Source: Roseburia intestinalis L1-82 (lineage in GTDB: Bacteria; Bacillota; Clostridia; Lachnospirales; Lachnospiraceae). From it: a stretch of DNA of 64,000 bases. The position numbers were made by a program, and so were the translations under genes. Of this stretch, positions 17,601-26,936 are shown in pieces; position 1 is the first letter of the stretch; every line of letters starts with the position of its first letter. The notes beneath the pieces were generated by a model, which worked only from the letters and a program-made list of their open reading frames with translations, searched no databases and was not told the DNA's origin. The DNA is taken from contig NZ_LR027880.1 in assembly GCF_900537995.1 (NCBI RefSeq), forward strand, positions 2,302,001-2,366,000, read 5' to 3'.

Positions 17601-18434
17601 ATGTACGAAAAATATAAAAATTCTTACAAAGTAACAGAGAAAGAACTGGTTTCACTTTCCGTCTATAACGTGGGATTTCAGAGATGTGACTCGCTTTATC
17701 AGTGGGGACCGGGAATCCGGGATCATTATCTGATCCATTATATTATTTCGGGGAAAGGTTTTTACAAGATTGGAAAAAGAACTTATGAATTGCAGGCGGG
17801 GGATTCTTTTTTGGTGTATCCAAATACAGAGGTTGTCTATTACGCTGCAGAGACTGACCCGTGGGAGTATGCATGGGTGGGTTTTACGGGCAGTGACGCT
17901 TCCATGATCTTAAAGGCAACGGATTTTTCGCCGGAAAAACCGATCATACGGGAGACACCGCACGGAAGTGATATCCACCGCCAGATACTCCATATTTACG
18001 ATGCCAGAGGAAATGAATTTGAGCATGCCGTGGAAATGACCGGACGGCTCTATACGATGCTTGCCATGTTTTTACACGGCGCCTCCCATACGACGGAGCA
18101 AAATTCCGCCAACAGTTATGTGCAGAAAGGCATCGAGTATATCTCTTCCAATTATTCTTATGCAATTACTGTGGAGGATATCGCAGACTATGTCGGCGTC
18201 AGCCGCAGCCACCTGTTCCGTTCTTTTGAATCGGTGCTTGGTCAGTCGCCAAAGGAATATCTGACTGATTTTCGCATGAAACAGGCGTGTTATCTGTTAG
18301 AACATTCCAGCCTGTCCATCACCGCGATTGCAAATTCACTGGGTTTTGACAACAGCTTATATTTTTCCAAAACGTTTCACAAACAAAAACAAATGTCCCC
18401 AAAAGAATACCGGACACATTCCCGTACCTCCTAA
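17601..18434 (+). CDS. AraC/XylS family transcriptional regulator
   Basis: A 277-residue regulator with an N-terminal cupin-like sensor domain (about 20-105, 'GPGIRDHYLIHYIISGKG', 'LQAGDSFLVYPNTEVVYYA') and a C-terminal double helix-turn-helix (about 175-275; 'VEDIADYVGVSRSHLFRSFE', 'SITAIANSLGFDNSLYFSKT'). Such regulators usually respond to sugars. It overlaps the convergent PHP gene by 4 nt at the stop. Its targets are not obvious; galE lies on the other side of its promoter. RBS ATGGAGG precedes the ATG. Confidence 0.9.
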   Translation: MYEKYKNSYKVTEKELVSLSVYNVGFQRCDSLYQWGPGIRDHYLIHYIISGKGFYKIGKRTYELQAGDSFLVYPNTEVVYYAAETDPWEYAWVGFTGSDASMILKATDFSPEKPIIRETPHGSDIHRQILHIYDARGNEFEHAVEMTGRLYTMLAMFLHGASHTTEQNSANSYVQKGIEYISSNYSYAITVEDIADYVGVSRSHLFRSFESVLGQSPKEYLTDFRMKQACYLLEHSSLSITAIANSLGFDNSLYFSKTFHKQKQMSPKEYRTHSRTS

Positions 18435-19153
18435 CCATAAAACTCACTGCCGTTCCAGTATGCTTTTGCCTCCCCGGCAAGCACTGCCCTGCAAAAATCT
18501 TTTTCATCGGAGAGCTTCCGGTCAAACAGCATGCCGCCACCGATCATTCTGGTGGTATGCTGATCCGAGCCAGCCGTAATCGGAAGTCCATGTTCTTTCG
18601 CATAGGCGATCGCTTTTTCATTATACAGGATATTTTTATGCGACGTGCTCGCAGGACTCTCATGCGTGGCATTGATTCCCTCCACTGCATCTACACAGTC
18701 CGGGAAAAGGCGGATTTCCGGAATATAATCCTCCTCACGGAACGGATGCGCGTGGCTGACGATACCACCACCGGCATGTACCAGTTCATACTGTTCTTTC
18801 ACATCTGCATCTTTGATTTCAGGATGCTCTAACAGCCATTCTTTGTTTAAGCCATAAATTAAAAATTCTGTTCCGTGATATCCTGACTCCCATCCAAAAA
18901 ATATCTGGAGTCCGATCTTATCGCCTTCTTCTTTTGCGTGTTCATATCCCTTACAGAACTGTTCTACCCAGTCTTTCCATGGAAGGCTCCGGTCCGCCGC
19001 CGTATTTCCATAAAAGAAATGATCTGTTACGACGATGCCGGCATATCCCGCTTTCTGATATGCTCTCGCCATCTCTGCTCCTGTATTCTGTCCACATGCG
19101 CTTCCCTCTGATGTGTGCACATGGGTGTCATATAAATATCCGTTTATTTGCAT
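18431..19153 (-). CDS. PHP-domain phosphoesterase
   Basis: A 240-residue PHP protein. The metal ligands are visible as 'YDTHVHTSEGSACGQ', 'VVTDHFFYG', 'GWESGY', 'GIVSHAHPFRE' and 'GSDQHT', the standard set of His/Asp/Glu motifs for a trinuclear metal centre. Related stand-alone PHP proteins hydrolyse phosphate esters (histidinol phosphate, nucleotides), and the substrate cannot be told. It is preceded by GGTGG and is monocistronic between araC (convergent) and the rplT terminator. Confidence 0.85.
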   Translation of the reverse strand: MQINGYLYDTHVHTSEGSACGQNTGAEMARAYQKAGYAGIVVTDHFFYGNTAADRSLPWKDWVEQFCKGYEHAKEEGDKIGLQIFFGWESGYHGTEFLIYGLNKEWLLEHPEIKDADVKEQYELVHAGGGIVSHAHPFREEDYIPEIRLFPDCVDAVEGINATHESPASTSHKNILYNEKAIAYAKEHGLPITAGSDQHTTRMIGGGMLFDRKLSDEKDFCRAVLAGEAKAYWNGSEFYG

Positions 19154-19183
19154 GATAAACCACCAATTTACCTTTCATAAGCG

Positions 19184-19225
19184 AAAAAAGAACTTACCCC
19201 GGGGTTGTCCCACCGGAATAAGTTC
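19184..19225 (-). terminator. Terminator of the infC-rpmI-rplT operon
   Basis: On the minus strand a stem gaactta..ccgg pairs with ccgg..taagttc (19190-19225 on the plus numbering) and is followed by TTTTTT. It lies 20 nt past the rplT stop. Confidence 0.8.
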
Positions 19226-19245
19226 TCCCTCATCTTGTCCTATAA

Positions 19246-19602
19246 TTAAGCAACTGCTTTCTTTGCAATCTCAGCTAATGCTGCAAATCCTGCTGCATCG
19301 TTTACAGCCATCTCTGCTAACATTTTACGGTTGATGTCAACACCAGCTACTTTTAAGCCGTGCATCATCTGGCTGTAAGAGATTCCGTTCATTCTTGCTG
19401 CTGCGTTGATACGAGCGATCCATAACTGACGGAACTGTCTCTTTCTCTCTTTTCTTCCTGCGTAAGAACTTGTTAAGGCTCTCATAACAGACTGTTTTGC
19501 AACACGGTACTGTTTAGAACGAGCTCCTCTGTAACCTTTTGCTAATTTTAATGTTCTATTATGTCTTTTTTTAGCGCCTAAACCGCCTTTAACTCTTGCC
19601 AT
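19246..19602 (-). CDS. rplT: 50S ribosomal protein L20
   Basis: A 118-residue standard L20 ('[20 protein letters not shown]', '[19 protein letters not shown]'). It is essential for early 50S assembly. In B. subtilis L20 represses its own operon by acting on the infC leader; the attenuator found upstream of infC here fits that. Last gene of infC-rpmI-rplT. Confidence 0.98.
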   Translation of the reverse strand: MARVKGGLGAKKRHNRTLKLAKGYRGARSKQYRVAKQSVMRALTSSYAGRKERKRQFRQLWIARINAAARMNGISYSQMMHGLKVAGVDINRKMLAEMAVNDAAGFAALAEIAKKAVA

Positions 19603-19627
19603 GATCTATTCCTCCTTAACAACTTTC

Positions 19628-19825
19628 TTACATGTATGGTAAAATCTTCTTCATATTCTTAACGTTTGTAGCATCTACGATAGCCGGTTTTCTAAGATTT
19701 CTCTTATTCTTTGTTGTTTTCTTTGTTAAGATATGTCTCTTGTAAGCTTTATTTCTCTTTAATTTTCCTGTTCCTGTTACTTTGAAACGTTTTGCAGCTG
19801 CTCTGCTTGTTTTCATTTTTGGCAT
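19628..19825 (-). CDS. rpmI: 50S ribosomal protein L35
   Basis: A 65-residue L35 ('[20 protein letters not shown]', '[16 protein letters not shown]'). The start at 19825 gives the normal length and has AGGAGG in front; the longer frame up to 19891 runs into infC. Middle gene of the operon, 19 nt after infC. Confidence 0.97.
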   Translation of the reverse strand: MPKMKTSRAAAKRFKVTGTGKLKRNKAYKRHILTKKTTKNKRNLRKPAIVDATNVKNMKKILPYM

Positions 19826-19844
19826 GATATATTCCTCCTTAAAA

Positions 19845-20354
19845 TTATGATTTTTTTTCTGCCAACACCATGCTGATGCTTCTGCCTTCAACCTTTGGTG
19901 CTTTTTCCACTACTGCAACCTCTGCAAGACTCTCAGCAAAGTCATCCAGAATATGCTTGCTGGCATTCATATGTGCCATCTCACGTCCACGGAATCTTAA
20001 AGTGATTTTTACCTTATCACCTTTGCTTAAGAATTTTTTTGCAGCATTCATTTTGGTGTTCAAATCATTTGAATCAATATTCGGTGACAGGCGAATCTCT
20101 TTTAACTCGACCACTTTCTGTTTTTTTCTGGCTTCTTTCTCTTTTCTCGCCAATTCATAACGATACTTACCGTAATCGATAATCTTACATACCGGCGGCT
20201 TTGCGGTCGGAGCAATCTTGACCAAATCAAGCTCTGCTTCCTCAGCCAGCTTCATTGCTTCTCTCACTGACATAATGCCAAGCTGTTCTCCGTTTTCTCC
20301 GATCAGACGAACTTCTCTGTCTCTGATCTGTTCATTAATCATTAACTCGCTAAT
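19845..20354 (-). CDS. infC: Translation initiation factor IF-3, probable AUU start
   Basis: IF-3 stabilises free 30S subunits and checks the start codon. The N domain ('[20 protein letters not shown]', '[15 protein letters not shown]') and C domain ('[14 protein letters not shown]', '[14 protein letters not shown]') are complete. There is an ATG at 20342, but it has no ribosome site at a proper distance. GGAGG lies 9 nt before an ATT codon at 20354-20352, giving the family-like beginning [15 protein letters not shown] starts on infC are a known autoregulatory device, because IF-3 rejects non-canonical starts. From ATT the product is 169 residues. Confidence 0.93.
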   Translation of the reverse strand: MSELMINEQIRDREVRLIGENGEQLGIMSVREAMKLAEEAELDLVKIAPTAKPPVCKIIDYGKYRYELARKEKEARKKQKVVELKEIRLSPNIDSNDLNTKMNAAKKFLSKGDKVKITLRFRGREMAHMNASKHILDDFAESLAEVAVVEKAPKVEGRSISMVLAEKKS

Positions 20355-20392
20355 GGTATTGCACCTCCAAAATATTATTCTTTACTTGCATT

Positions 20393-20534
20393 AAAAAAAG
20401 TGGATAGGCAGACTATCCACTTTTAATACTCAATACTCGCAAGGTGCGGTACTTCAAACAACAGGAATATTCCCGATGCCTTGAATATAAAACCATGAGT
20501 CACACGAATGCTGGTGCTCCGGTGAGAGTGGATA
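20393..20534 (-). promoter_or_regulatory. Attenuator leader of infC-rpmI-rplT (L20-type leader)
   Basis: The approximately 200-nt leader ends in a strong intrinsic terminator: aagtggatag (20398-20407) pairs with ctatccactt (20413-20422), and on the minus strand a run of seven T follows. An upstream leader segment reading tatccact on the minus strand (20527-20534) is complementary to the first arm of the terminator (agtggata) and could form a competing antiterminator. This is the arrangement of the Bacillus infC leader controlled by L20. Confidence 0.8.
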
Positions 20535-20561
20535 CTCTACTTTGTTTTCAACAACTATTAT

Positions 20562-20590
20562 ACTATACCACTTCAAAAAATCTCTGTCAA
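20562..20590 (-). promoter_or_regulatory. Sigma-A promoter of infC operon
   Basis: Minus strand perfect TTGACA (20585-20590), a 17-nt spacer and TATAGT (20562-20567). A TATAAT overlaps 5 nt downstream. Confidence 0.85.
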
Positions 20591-20600
20591 GTACTTTTTA

Positions 20601-20639
20601 AAGTTTAAGAATGTCCCCTGCTAAGACATTCTTAAACTT
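20601..20639. terminator. Stem-loop terminator behind the chemoreceptor gene
   Basis: A 15-bp perfect stem aagtttaagaatgtc (20601-20615) and complement (20625-20639). The T-run is poor on both strands. It separates the chemoreceptor gene from the infC promoter. Confidence 0.6.
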
Positions 20640-20655
20640 TCTATCCTGATATTAA

Positions 20656-22356
20656 TTATTCCTGTGGAAGAATGTATTTACTGATCAGTTCATCTAAGGA
20701 TACTGCCTGAGCAGAAAGCTCCTCACTGGTAGCAGAGGACTCCTGTGCGGTTGCGGAGTTTGCCTGAACAACCTCCGAAATCTGGTTGACACCCTGTTCT
20801 GCCTGATCCATGGCAGTTGCCTGATCTCTGGATACCTGGCTGATATTTTTGGAAGACTCTGCAATCTTGCCGATTCCTTCTACAACCGTTTCAATGGATG
20901 CTGCAGCTTTGTCTGCCGCCTTGTTTCCTTCTGCGATCTCCTCTAAGGATCCTTCGATCAGTTCTCTGGTATCTACTGCAGATTTTGTACTCTGCTCTGC
21001 TAACTGACGGATCTGGTCAGCAACAACCGCGAATCCTCTTCCTGCCTCTCCTGCTCTTGCTGCCTCAATGGAAGCATTTAAGGAAAGCAGGTTTGTCTGG
21101 GATGCGATATCCTCAATCTCAGAAATGATGTTCTCGATATTTTTGGATGTCTCGTTGATGCGTGTCATTGCATCTACCATTGCTGTCATCTGCGCACGGC
21201 TGTTGTCCGCTTCGTCTGCATACTGTTTTGCCTGTACATAGGACTCATGTGCCTGATCTGCAGCTTTTTCAATGTTCTCTGTGATGCTTGTGATCGTAGC
21301 CTGTAACTCTTCTACTGCACCTGCCTGCTCAGTAGCACCCTCTGCAAGACTCTGTGATGCCTCTGCAAGGTTTGTAGATCCTGCAGATACCTGGCTGGAT
21401 GCATCTTCAATAGAACGTAATGTAACGATCATCTGATTCTTCATATCACGCATGGCAAGAAGTAATTTTTCAAATTCACCCTGATATACTTCCGGACAGT
21501 CTGATTTGATATCAAAGTTACCGCTTGCCATATCAGCAAGATGTTTGCCACAGTCAGCGATAACTATATTTAATGTTTCTTTCATCTCATTTGCTGTCTG
21601 GATTATGTCAGCCACCTCATCATGCGTATCTACTATCGGGAATGGATCTGTGAGGTTACCTTTTGCAAATGTTGTAAAACGGTCGCTTAACGCACCAAGA
21701 GGTACTGCGATTCCTTTTGCAATGGAACTTCCCATTCTCATTGCCTGTGCAAATGCAAATACAATACTTGCAACAATCACAATAAGGAAAATAATACTAA
21801 TGGCAGAAAGTCTTGCCGCAAGGGAGTCTCCTTCGTTTATGTTTGCATCCAGCAAGTCCGCTGTAAGGCTGTAAACCTGCTCATACAATGGATCTACGGT
21901 ATCGTTCATCATTTGCTGGGCTTTGATGCTGTCTTCATTGTCCGTGGAAGCGCCGATCTCCATCGCTTGGGCTTCTGCATCCCAGTACTGCTGAACAAGT
22001 GTGTTCACCTGCTCATAGAGATCTTTCTCAGTGCCTGTCACACAGGTGTTCGCAACTATAGCCCAGTAATCATCAAACTTCTGTTTCTTTTCATCATGTA
22101 TCTGTTTCATGGTTGCGATCATATCAGTATCATTGTAACCAATCACACCGCGCGCTGCTGATCTCGCATCTGCAAAAACGATCATTGCCTTTCCGATATC
22201 ACCCTGCGAAAAACCATAATTAGTAAGTGCATGTTTATACTGCGTAGATATAATAAGCATCATAATTGCTCCAATAACACCTGCAATGGATGCAAGCAGT
22301 GTAACGACTGTGAAACATTTTTTCAGCCGTTCCTGAATTTTTAGATTCTTATACAT
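20656..22356 (-). CDS. Methyl-accepting chemotaxis protein
   Basis: A 566-residue transmembrane chemoreceptor. TM1 is about 14-36; a four-helix-bundle type sensor with no recognisable ligand motif is about 37-183; TM2 is about 184-206; HAMP follows to about 260; the coiled-coil signalling domain with the invariant hairpin tip '[21 protein letters not shown]' (quoted in part, about 440) completes it. There is no CheR/CheB-docking pentapeptide at the end. RBS AGGAGGA. It is cotranscribed with the cheW upstream and belongs with the motility genes at the right end of the window, although it lies far from them. Confidence 0.93.
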   Translation of the reverse strand: MYKNLKIQERLKKCFTVVTLLASIAGVIGAIMMLIISTQYKHALTNYGFSQGDIGKAMIVFADARSAARGVIGYNDTDMIATMKQIHDEKKQKFDDYWAIVANTCVTGTEKDLYEQVNTLVQQYWDAEAQAMEIGASTDNEDSIKAQQMMNDTVDPLYEQVYSLTADLLDANINEGDSLAARLSAISIIFLIVIVASIVFAFAQAMRMGSSIAKGIAVPLGALSDRFTTFAKGNLTDPFPIVDTHDEVADIIQTANEMKETLNIVIADCGKHLADMASGNFDIKSDCPEVYQGEFEKLLLAMRDMKNQMIVTLRSIEDASSQVSAGSTNLAEASQSLAEGATEQAGAVEELQATITSITENIEKAADQAHESYVQAKQYADEADNSRAQMTAMVDAMTRINETSKNIENIISEIEDIASQTNLLSLNASIEAARAGEAGRGFAVVADQIRQLAEQSTKSAVDTRELIEGSLEEIAEGNKAADKAAASIETVVEGIGKIAESSKNISQVSRDQATAMDQAEQGVNQISEVVQANSATAQESSATSEELSAQAVSLDELISKYILPQE

Positions 22357-22397
22357 AATCTTTTCCTCCTGTTTGTGCGCTTTATTTACTATGTCTG

Positions 22398-22841
22398 TCA
22401 GGTATTGTCATCGATAAGCTGCTTTATCCCCTGCTGCTCGGACTGTGGCATCAGTTTTGACACCTCAAACATCACGATCAGCTGCTTATCATAGGATGCC
22501 ACATCATTAAAGCAGCTCTGATTGGCATTCATGATTGTCGGCATCGGAATCACCTGTTTTTCATTTACATCAATGATCTCACGGACACTCTCTACTTCAA
22601 GACCAATCTTCATGCCATTCATACTTGCCACAATAACATTTTTTATATCCTGTTTTGGATATCCGAAATAGTCAGCAAGATTACATATCGGAACGATATC
22701 ACCATGCAGATTCACGATTCCTTCGATATGCGCAGGTGCATTTGGAACACCTACCACACTCATTCTTGTTTCAATCGACTCGACATCATCCACTGGTATT
22801 CCAAACCGGACATTATTGAGCATAAACGTCAGTAATTGCAT
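22398..22841 (-). CDS. cheW: Chemotaxis coupling protein CheW
   Basis: A 147-residue CheW-fold protein from the start at 22841 ([20 protein letters not shown]). It has '[22 protein letters not shown]' (partial), the typical CheW core that binds receptor tips and CheA. It is separate from the cheW at the window end, so this strain has at least two; being paired with one receptor, it may be receptor-specific. 42 nt upstream of the receptor gene. Confidence 0.9.
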   Translation of the reverse strand: MQLLTFMLNNVRFGIPVDDVESIETRMSVVGVPNAPAHIEGIVNLHGDIVPICNLADYFGYPKQDIKNVIVASMNGMKIGLEVESVREIIDVNEKQVIPMPTIMNANQSCFNDVASYDKQLIVMFEVSKLMPQSEQQGIKQLIDDNT

Positions 22842-22892
22842 TCTCTCACCTTCTTTGCTGTATTTTTGCCTATAAAAAACCATCTTATGATT

Positions 22893-22920
22893 ATTGTACC
22901 ATTTTAGTAAAATATGTAAA
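22893..22920 (-). promoter_or_regulatory. Promoter of cheW-mcp
   Basis: Minus strand TTTACA (22915-22920), a 16-nt spacer, TACAAT (22893-22898). It is a sigma-A type; I did not find a sigma-D motif. Confidence 0.6.
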
Positions 22921-22947
22921 CTATTTTTTTATACTTTTTTTAATTTT

Positions 22948-22977
22948 TTGACAAATATATTTCATTCATGCTACGAT
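22948..22977 (+). promoter_or_regulatory. Promoter of the PHP gene at 23039
   Basis: Perfect TTGACA (22948-22953), an 18-nt spacer and TACGAT (22972-22977). It diverges from the cheW promoter 30 bp away. Confidence 0.6.
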
Positions 22978-23038
22978 AACACCATCTGCTGACTGTTTTT
23001 ACAGTCACTTATTAATAATATGAAAGGACTTACAGACT

Positions 23039-23908
23039 ATGGATAATAGAATTGTTGACCTGCACGTACATTCCACGGAATCAGATGGCACCTTTACTCC
23101 CACTGAGGTTATCGCAGAAGCCAAAAAAGCTGGTCTTTCCGCTATCGCCCTGACTGACCATGATACCGCCACAGGTATAAGAAAAGCTATGGGCGCCGCA
23201 AAGGAAGCCGGTATCGAGCTGATCCCGGGCATTGAGCTTTCCACTGCTTACACGTTTCCGGGAAAAAAACAGGAAAAGGAAATCCACATCGTCGGTCTCT
23301 ACATTAACCCGGATGACCCGGAACTCTTAAAAATGACTGCTGAATTCCGCGAATGCCGGGATAAACGCAATGAAAAAATGATCGCTGCCCTGCAGGAAGA
23401 AGGATTTCCAATTACGATGGAAGCCCTTCTGGCAGCGAATCCGGACAGTGTCATTACGCGTGCAAACATCGCGCGTTTCCTTTATGAACATGGATGGATC
23501 AAATCCGTTTCCGAAGCCTTCGACAAATACATCGGCGATGGCTGCCGCTGCTATGTCGGACGTTTTAAAGTATCTCCCATGGAAGCCGTTTCCCTTATCA
23601 AAAGAACCGGAGGGATTGCCATCCTTGCACACCCGCTGCTTTATCATCTGGGTGTAGAACAGCTGCAGCTGCTGATTGACGACTTAAAAGCTGTGGGACT
23701 TGATGGCATCGAGGCAATCTACTCTACCTATACCACCGGGGAAGAACAGCTTGTCAAACGCATTGCAAAAGAAAACGACCTGCTTATCAGCGGCGGTTCT
23801 GATTTCCATGGTGAAAACAAACCCGCAATAAAGCTTGGAACCGGACGTGGGCATCTTTATATTCCATATTCTGTCCTGGCCGATATCAAAGCACGCGCCG
23901 GGAAGTAA
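23039..23908 (+). CDS. PHP-domain phosphoesterase of the YciV/TrpH (RNase AM-like) type
   Basis: A 289-residue PHP protein with an inserted helical domain (about 100-190). The metal motifs are 'VDLHVHSTESDGTFTP', 'ALTDHDT', 'GIELST', 'ILAHPLLY' and 'GSDFHG'. E. coli YciV (Rnm) is a 5'-3' exonuclease trimming rRNA and removing 3',5'-bisphosphates; this protein has the same length and motif order, so a related nucleotide-phosphatase role is likely. It is one of few plus-strand genes in the region, with its own promoter. Confidence 0.87.
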   Translation: MDNRIVDLHVHSTESDGTFTPTEVIAEAKKAGLSAIALTDHDTATGIRKAMGAAKEAGIELIPGIELSTAYTFPGKKQEKEIHIVGLYINPDDPELLKMTAEFRECRDKRNEKMIAALQEEGFPITMEALLAANPDSVITRANIARFLYEHGWIKSVSEAFDKYIGDGCRCYVGRFKVSPMEAVSLIKRTGGIAILAHPLLYHLGVEQLQLLIDDLKAVGLDGIEAIYSTYTTGEEQLVKRIAKENDLLISGGSDFHGENKPAIKLGTGRGHLYIPYSVLADIKARAGK

Positions 23909-23940
23909 CACCATTTCACGGATTGCAAAAAATGTCTGTC

Positions 23941-24753
23941 CTATAAAATAAATTTCTCGATCACCTCGGCAATGGCGTCATGATTATTGTCATTTACTGT
24001 GACATAATCCGCTGCCGCCTTTGCTTTTTCGGTGGCATTCTTCACTGCGACCCCGATACAGGCCGTCTTTATCATCGGCACATCATTATCCTCATCCCCG
24101 ACTGCAACCGTCGCATCCATCGGCATATTAAGGATCTTTGTCAGTTCTAAAATACCAGTTGCCTTGCTCGTATTTTTCGGACTGTACTCTAAATACTGAC
24201 TGCTGGAAAAAAAGCTGTTACATTTTCCCTTTTCCCAGTTCAGATTTTTCTTTTGAAAACGCTCTAACTTGTCTCTCTGATCTAATGAGATCAGCATAAC
24301 CTTCTGTGGTTCTTCCTCTAAAGCATCCAGGATATTTGGTGATATCTTATAAGAAATACGCGCCTGTTTCACATAGTAATCCAGTTCTTTCGTATGCTTT
24401 GTGGTAATAAGATCCGTGCTGTTATATGTCTGCACATACAGGCCCGCACGTTTTGCCTTATCAAAAAGTTCCTGCACAATCTCAATCGGCAGCGAACGCT
24501 TTAACAGTACACGGTCTGCTGCGCAGTCATAAAGTACTGCGCCATTAAATGCGATCATATAGCAGCCCGGTGTGTTTAACCCCAGTTCTCTTGCAACTTC
24601 TCTTGCTGTTTCAACCGGTCTTCCGGTTGCAAGTGCTATGTAATGCCCCGCCTCTAACATTCTGTGGATAGCCTCACGGTTTTTTTGCGTGATGCTTTTA
24701 TCATCACACAATAATGTGGCATCCAGATCCACACATAAAATTTTGTGATTCAT
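23941..24753 (-). CDS. Cof-type HAD-IIB sugar/nucleotide phosphatase
   Basis: A 270-residue HAD superfamily hydrolase. Motif I 'CVDLDATLL' (nucleophile and acid Asp), motif II 'ALATGRP', motif III Lys near 'NTSKATGI', motif IV 'VGDEDNDVPM' and the C2b-type cap in the middle identify the Cof subfamily. Members dephosphorylate sugar phosphates, FMN or pyridoxal phosphate. In motif I the usual glycine (DxDGTL) is Ala. It is 32 nt downstream of ppk. Confidence 0.87.
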   Translation of the reverse strand: MNHKILCVDLDATLLCDDKSITQKNREAIHRMLEAGHYIALATGRPVETAREVARELGLNTPGCYMIAFNGAVLYDCAADRVLLKRSLPIEIVQELFDKAKRAGLYVQTYNSTDLITTKHTKELDYYVKQARISYKISPNILDALEEEPQKVMLISLDQRDKLERFQKKNLNWEKGKCNSFFSSSQYLEYSPKNTSKATGILELTKILNMPMDATVAVGDEDNDVPMIKTACIGVAVKNATEKAKAAADYVTVNDNNHDAIAEVIEKFIL

Positions 24754-24785
24754 AAACCTCTCCCCTTCTTATCGGTAAAATACTG

Positions 24786-26924
24786 CTATTCTGCAGGTTC
24801 CGCCGGAATAAATACCCGTTCCCGGTACACATGATCCTGTTTCGGAACTGCTGCAACCGCTTCCTCACAGAACTGCATCTGTGAATTGACTAAAACTTTT
24901 CCTCTTTTATCAATTTTCTCATAATTTCCATCTGATTTCAAGAGATGAGCCTTTGTATTATCAGATAATTCAACTTCGAGAATGTGTTTTGCAGATTTTT
25001 TTGCCTCATCATCCAGAACAGGGAACAATATTTCAACACGGCGGTCCAAGTTACGCGGCATCCAGTCCGCACTTCCCATATACACCTCGTCTGCCCCGTT
25101 ATTCTCAAACCAGAAAATTCTGCTGTGCTCTAAAAAATTTCCGACAATCGAGCGCACTTCTATATTTTCACTCACACCCTTGATGCCAACTTTTAAGCAA
25201 CAGATACCACGCACGATCAGCTGAATTTTTACCCCTGCTGCCGATGCCTCATAAAGTGCCGCAATGATCCCCGGGTCACAGAGCGAATTCATTTTCGCGA
25301 CAATGCGTGCCGGCTGTCCGCATTTCGCATGTGCTGTCTCTCTGCCGATCAGTTTCATAAATTTATTACGAAGCCAGATCGGTGCCAGGGAAAGTTCATT
25401 CCAGGAAAGCGGTTCGGAATAACCGGACAGCATGTTAAATACCGCTGTCGCATCTTCGCCGATCGCCTCGTTACAGGTAAAAATTCCACAGTCAGTATAT
25501 AATTTTGCCGTCGAATCGTTATAGTTTCCGGTTCCAAGATGAACATATCTGCGGATACCGTCCTCCTCCCTGCGGACAACAAGCGCAATCTTACTGTGCG
25601 TTTTCAGACCCACCAGTCCATAGATAACATGGCAGCCTGCCTGCTCAAGTTTTTTTGCCCAGACGATGTTATTCTCCTCATCAAAACGTGCTTTTAACTC
25701 CACTAAAACCGATACCTGTTTACCATTTTCCGCTGCCTGTGCCAAAGATGCAATGATCGGCGAATTGCCGCTGACACGGTAAAGTGTCTGTTTGATTGCA
25801 AGAACATCCGGGTCTGATGCCGCCTGACGGATAAAATCAACGACCGGATCAAAGGTCTGATAAGGATGATGTAAGAAGATATCGCCCTTCCGGATCAATT
25901 CAAAGATATTTTCTCCCGGTTCGATCTTTGGATTTTTCTGCGGCGTATACGGTTTATAGCGCAGATGATCACAGCCGGGAAGTCCATACATTTTCATCAG
26001 AAATGTCAGATCGATCGGCCCCTGGATACAGAAGATATCTTCTTCTGCAACTTTCAGTTCATCCTTTAAGAAACGCAGCAGGCGTTTGTCAATTCCACTC
26101 TCCACCTCAAGACGGATCACTTCTCCCCACTGTCTCATTTTTAACTGTTTCTGTATCTCTTTTAACAGATCCTCCGCCTCGTCCTCATCGATCGTCAGAT
26201 CGGCATTCCGCATGATACGGTACGGATAAGCACAGAGCACTTCATAATTTAAGAACAGTTTGTCAATATTTTTCTCGATGATCTGCTCTAACAGAATAAA
26301 ACATTTTGCATTTTCTTCCTCTGACGGGATCTGTACCAGTCTCGGAAGGACCCCCGGAACCTGTACCGTTGCAAAATCCAGTTCCTGTTTTTCGCTCTTT
26401 GTATTCTTTTTAGAAAGAAGTGCCGCAATATTTAACGTCTTATTGCGGATCAGCGGAAACGGACGCGATGCATCTACCGCCATCGGTGTCAGTACCGGAT
26501 AGACATTTTCCTCAAAATAACGGTCCACAAACTTTTTCTGTTCCTCAGTCAGATCTTCAAACGCATCTATAATATGGATCTGTTCTTTCTTAAGTAACGG
26601 AAGCAGCGACCTGTTATAAGTGTTGTACTGCAGATCTACCATCTCCCTTGTTTTTTCGTTGATGGCAGCAAGCTGTTCTGAAGCCGTCATTCCGGCAATG
26701 TCTTTCTTCTTATAGTTAGCATGTACCATATCTTTTAAGGAAGCAACACGCACCATGTAAAATTCATCCAGATTTGAGGAAGTGATACTGACAAATTTCA
26801 GGCGTTCCAAAAGCGGGATACTCTTATCGCGTGCTTCATTTAATACGCGGTTATCAAATTTTAACCAGCTTAATTCTCTGTTTTCGTAATACTGTGGATT
26901 TTTAAAATCTTTTTCTTTTTCCAT
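24786..26924 (-). CDS. ppk1: Polyphosphate kinase 1
   Basis: Reversibly polymerises ATP gamma-phosphate into polyphosphate. The 712-residue protein has N ('YENRELSWLKFDNRVLNEA', partial), head, C1 and C2 domains; the phosphorylated His is in 'GLKTHSKIALVVRRE'; 'HLGTGNYNDSTAKLYTD' and 'SADWMPRNLDRRVE' are typical. The start at 26924 has GGAGG 5 nt upstream; the ATG at 26936 would place that box within the gene. It directly follows the exopolyphosphatase gene, giving opposing activities in one operon. Confidence 0.96.
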   Translation of the reverse strand: MEKEKDFKNPQYYENRELSWLKFDNRVLNEARDKSIPLLERLKFVSITSSNLDEFYMVRVASLKDMVHANYKKKDIAGMTASEQLAAINEKTREMVDLQYNTYNRSLLPLLKKEQIHIIDAFEDLTEEQKKFVDRYFEENVYPVLTPMAVDASRPFPLIRNKTLNIAALLSKKNTKSEKQELDFATVQVPGVLPRLVQIPSEEENAKCFILLEQIIEKNIDKLFLNYEVLCAYPYRIMRNADLTIDEDEAEDLLKEIQKQLKMRQWGEVIRLEVESGIDKRLLRFLKDELKVAEEDIFCIQGPIDLTFLMKMYGLPGCDHLRYKPYTPQKNPKIEPGENIFELIRKGDIFLHHPYQTFDPVVDFIRQAASDPDVLAIKQTLYRVSGNSPIIASLAQAAENGKQVSVLVELKARFDEENNIVWAKKLEQAGCHVIYGLVGLKTHSKIALVVRREEDGIRRYVHLGTGNYNDSTAKLYTDCGIFTCNEAIGEDATAVFNMLSGYSEPLSWNELSLAPIWLRNKFMKLIGRETAHAKCGQPARIVAKMNSLCDPGIIAALYEASAAGVKIQLIVRGICCLKVGIKGVSENIEVRSIVGNFLEHSRIFWFENNGADEVYMGSADWMPRNLDRRVEILFPVLDDEAKKSAKHILEVELSDNTKAHLLKSDGNYEKIDKRGKVLVNSQMQFCEEAVAAVPKQDHVYRERVFIPAEPAE

Positions 26925-26936
26925 AGTGTCCTCCAT

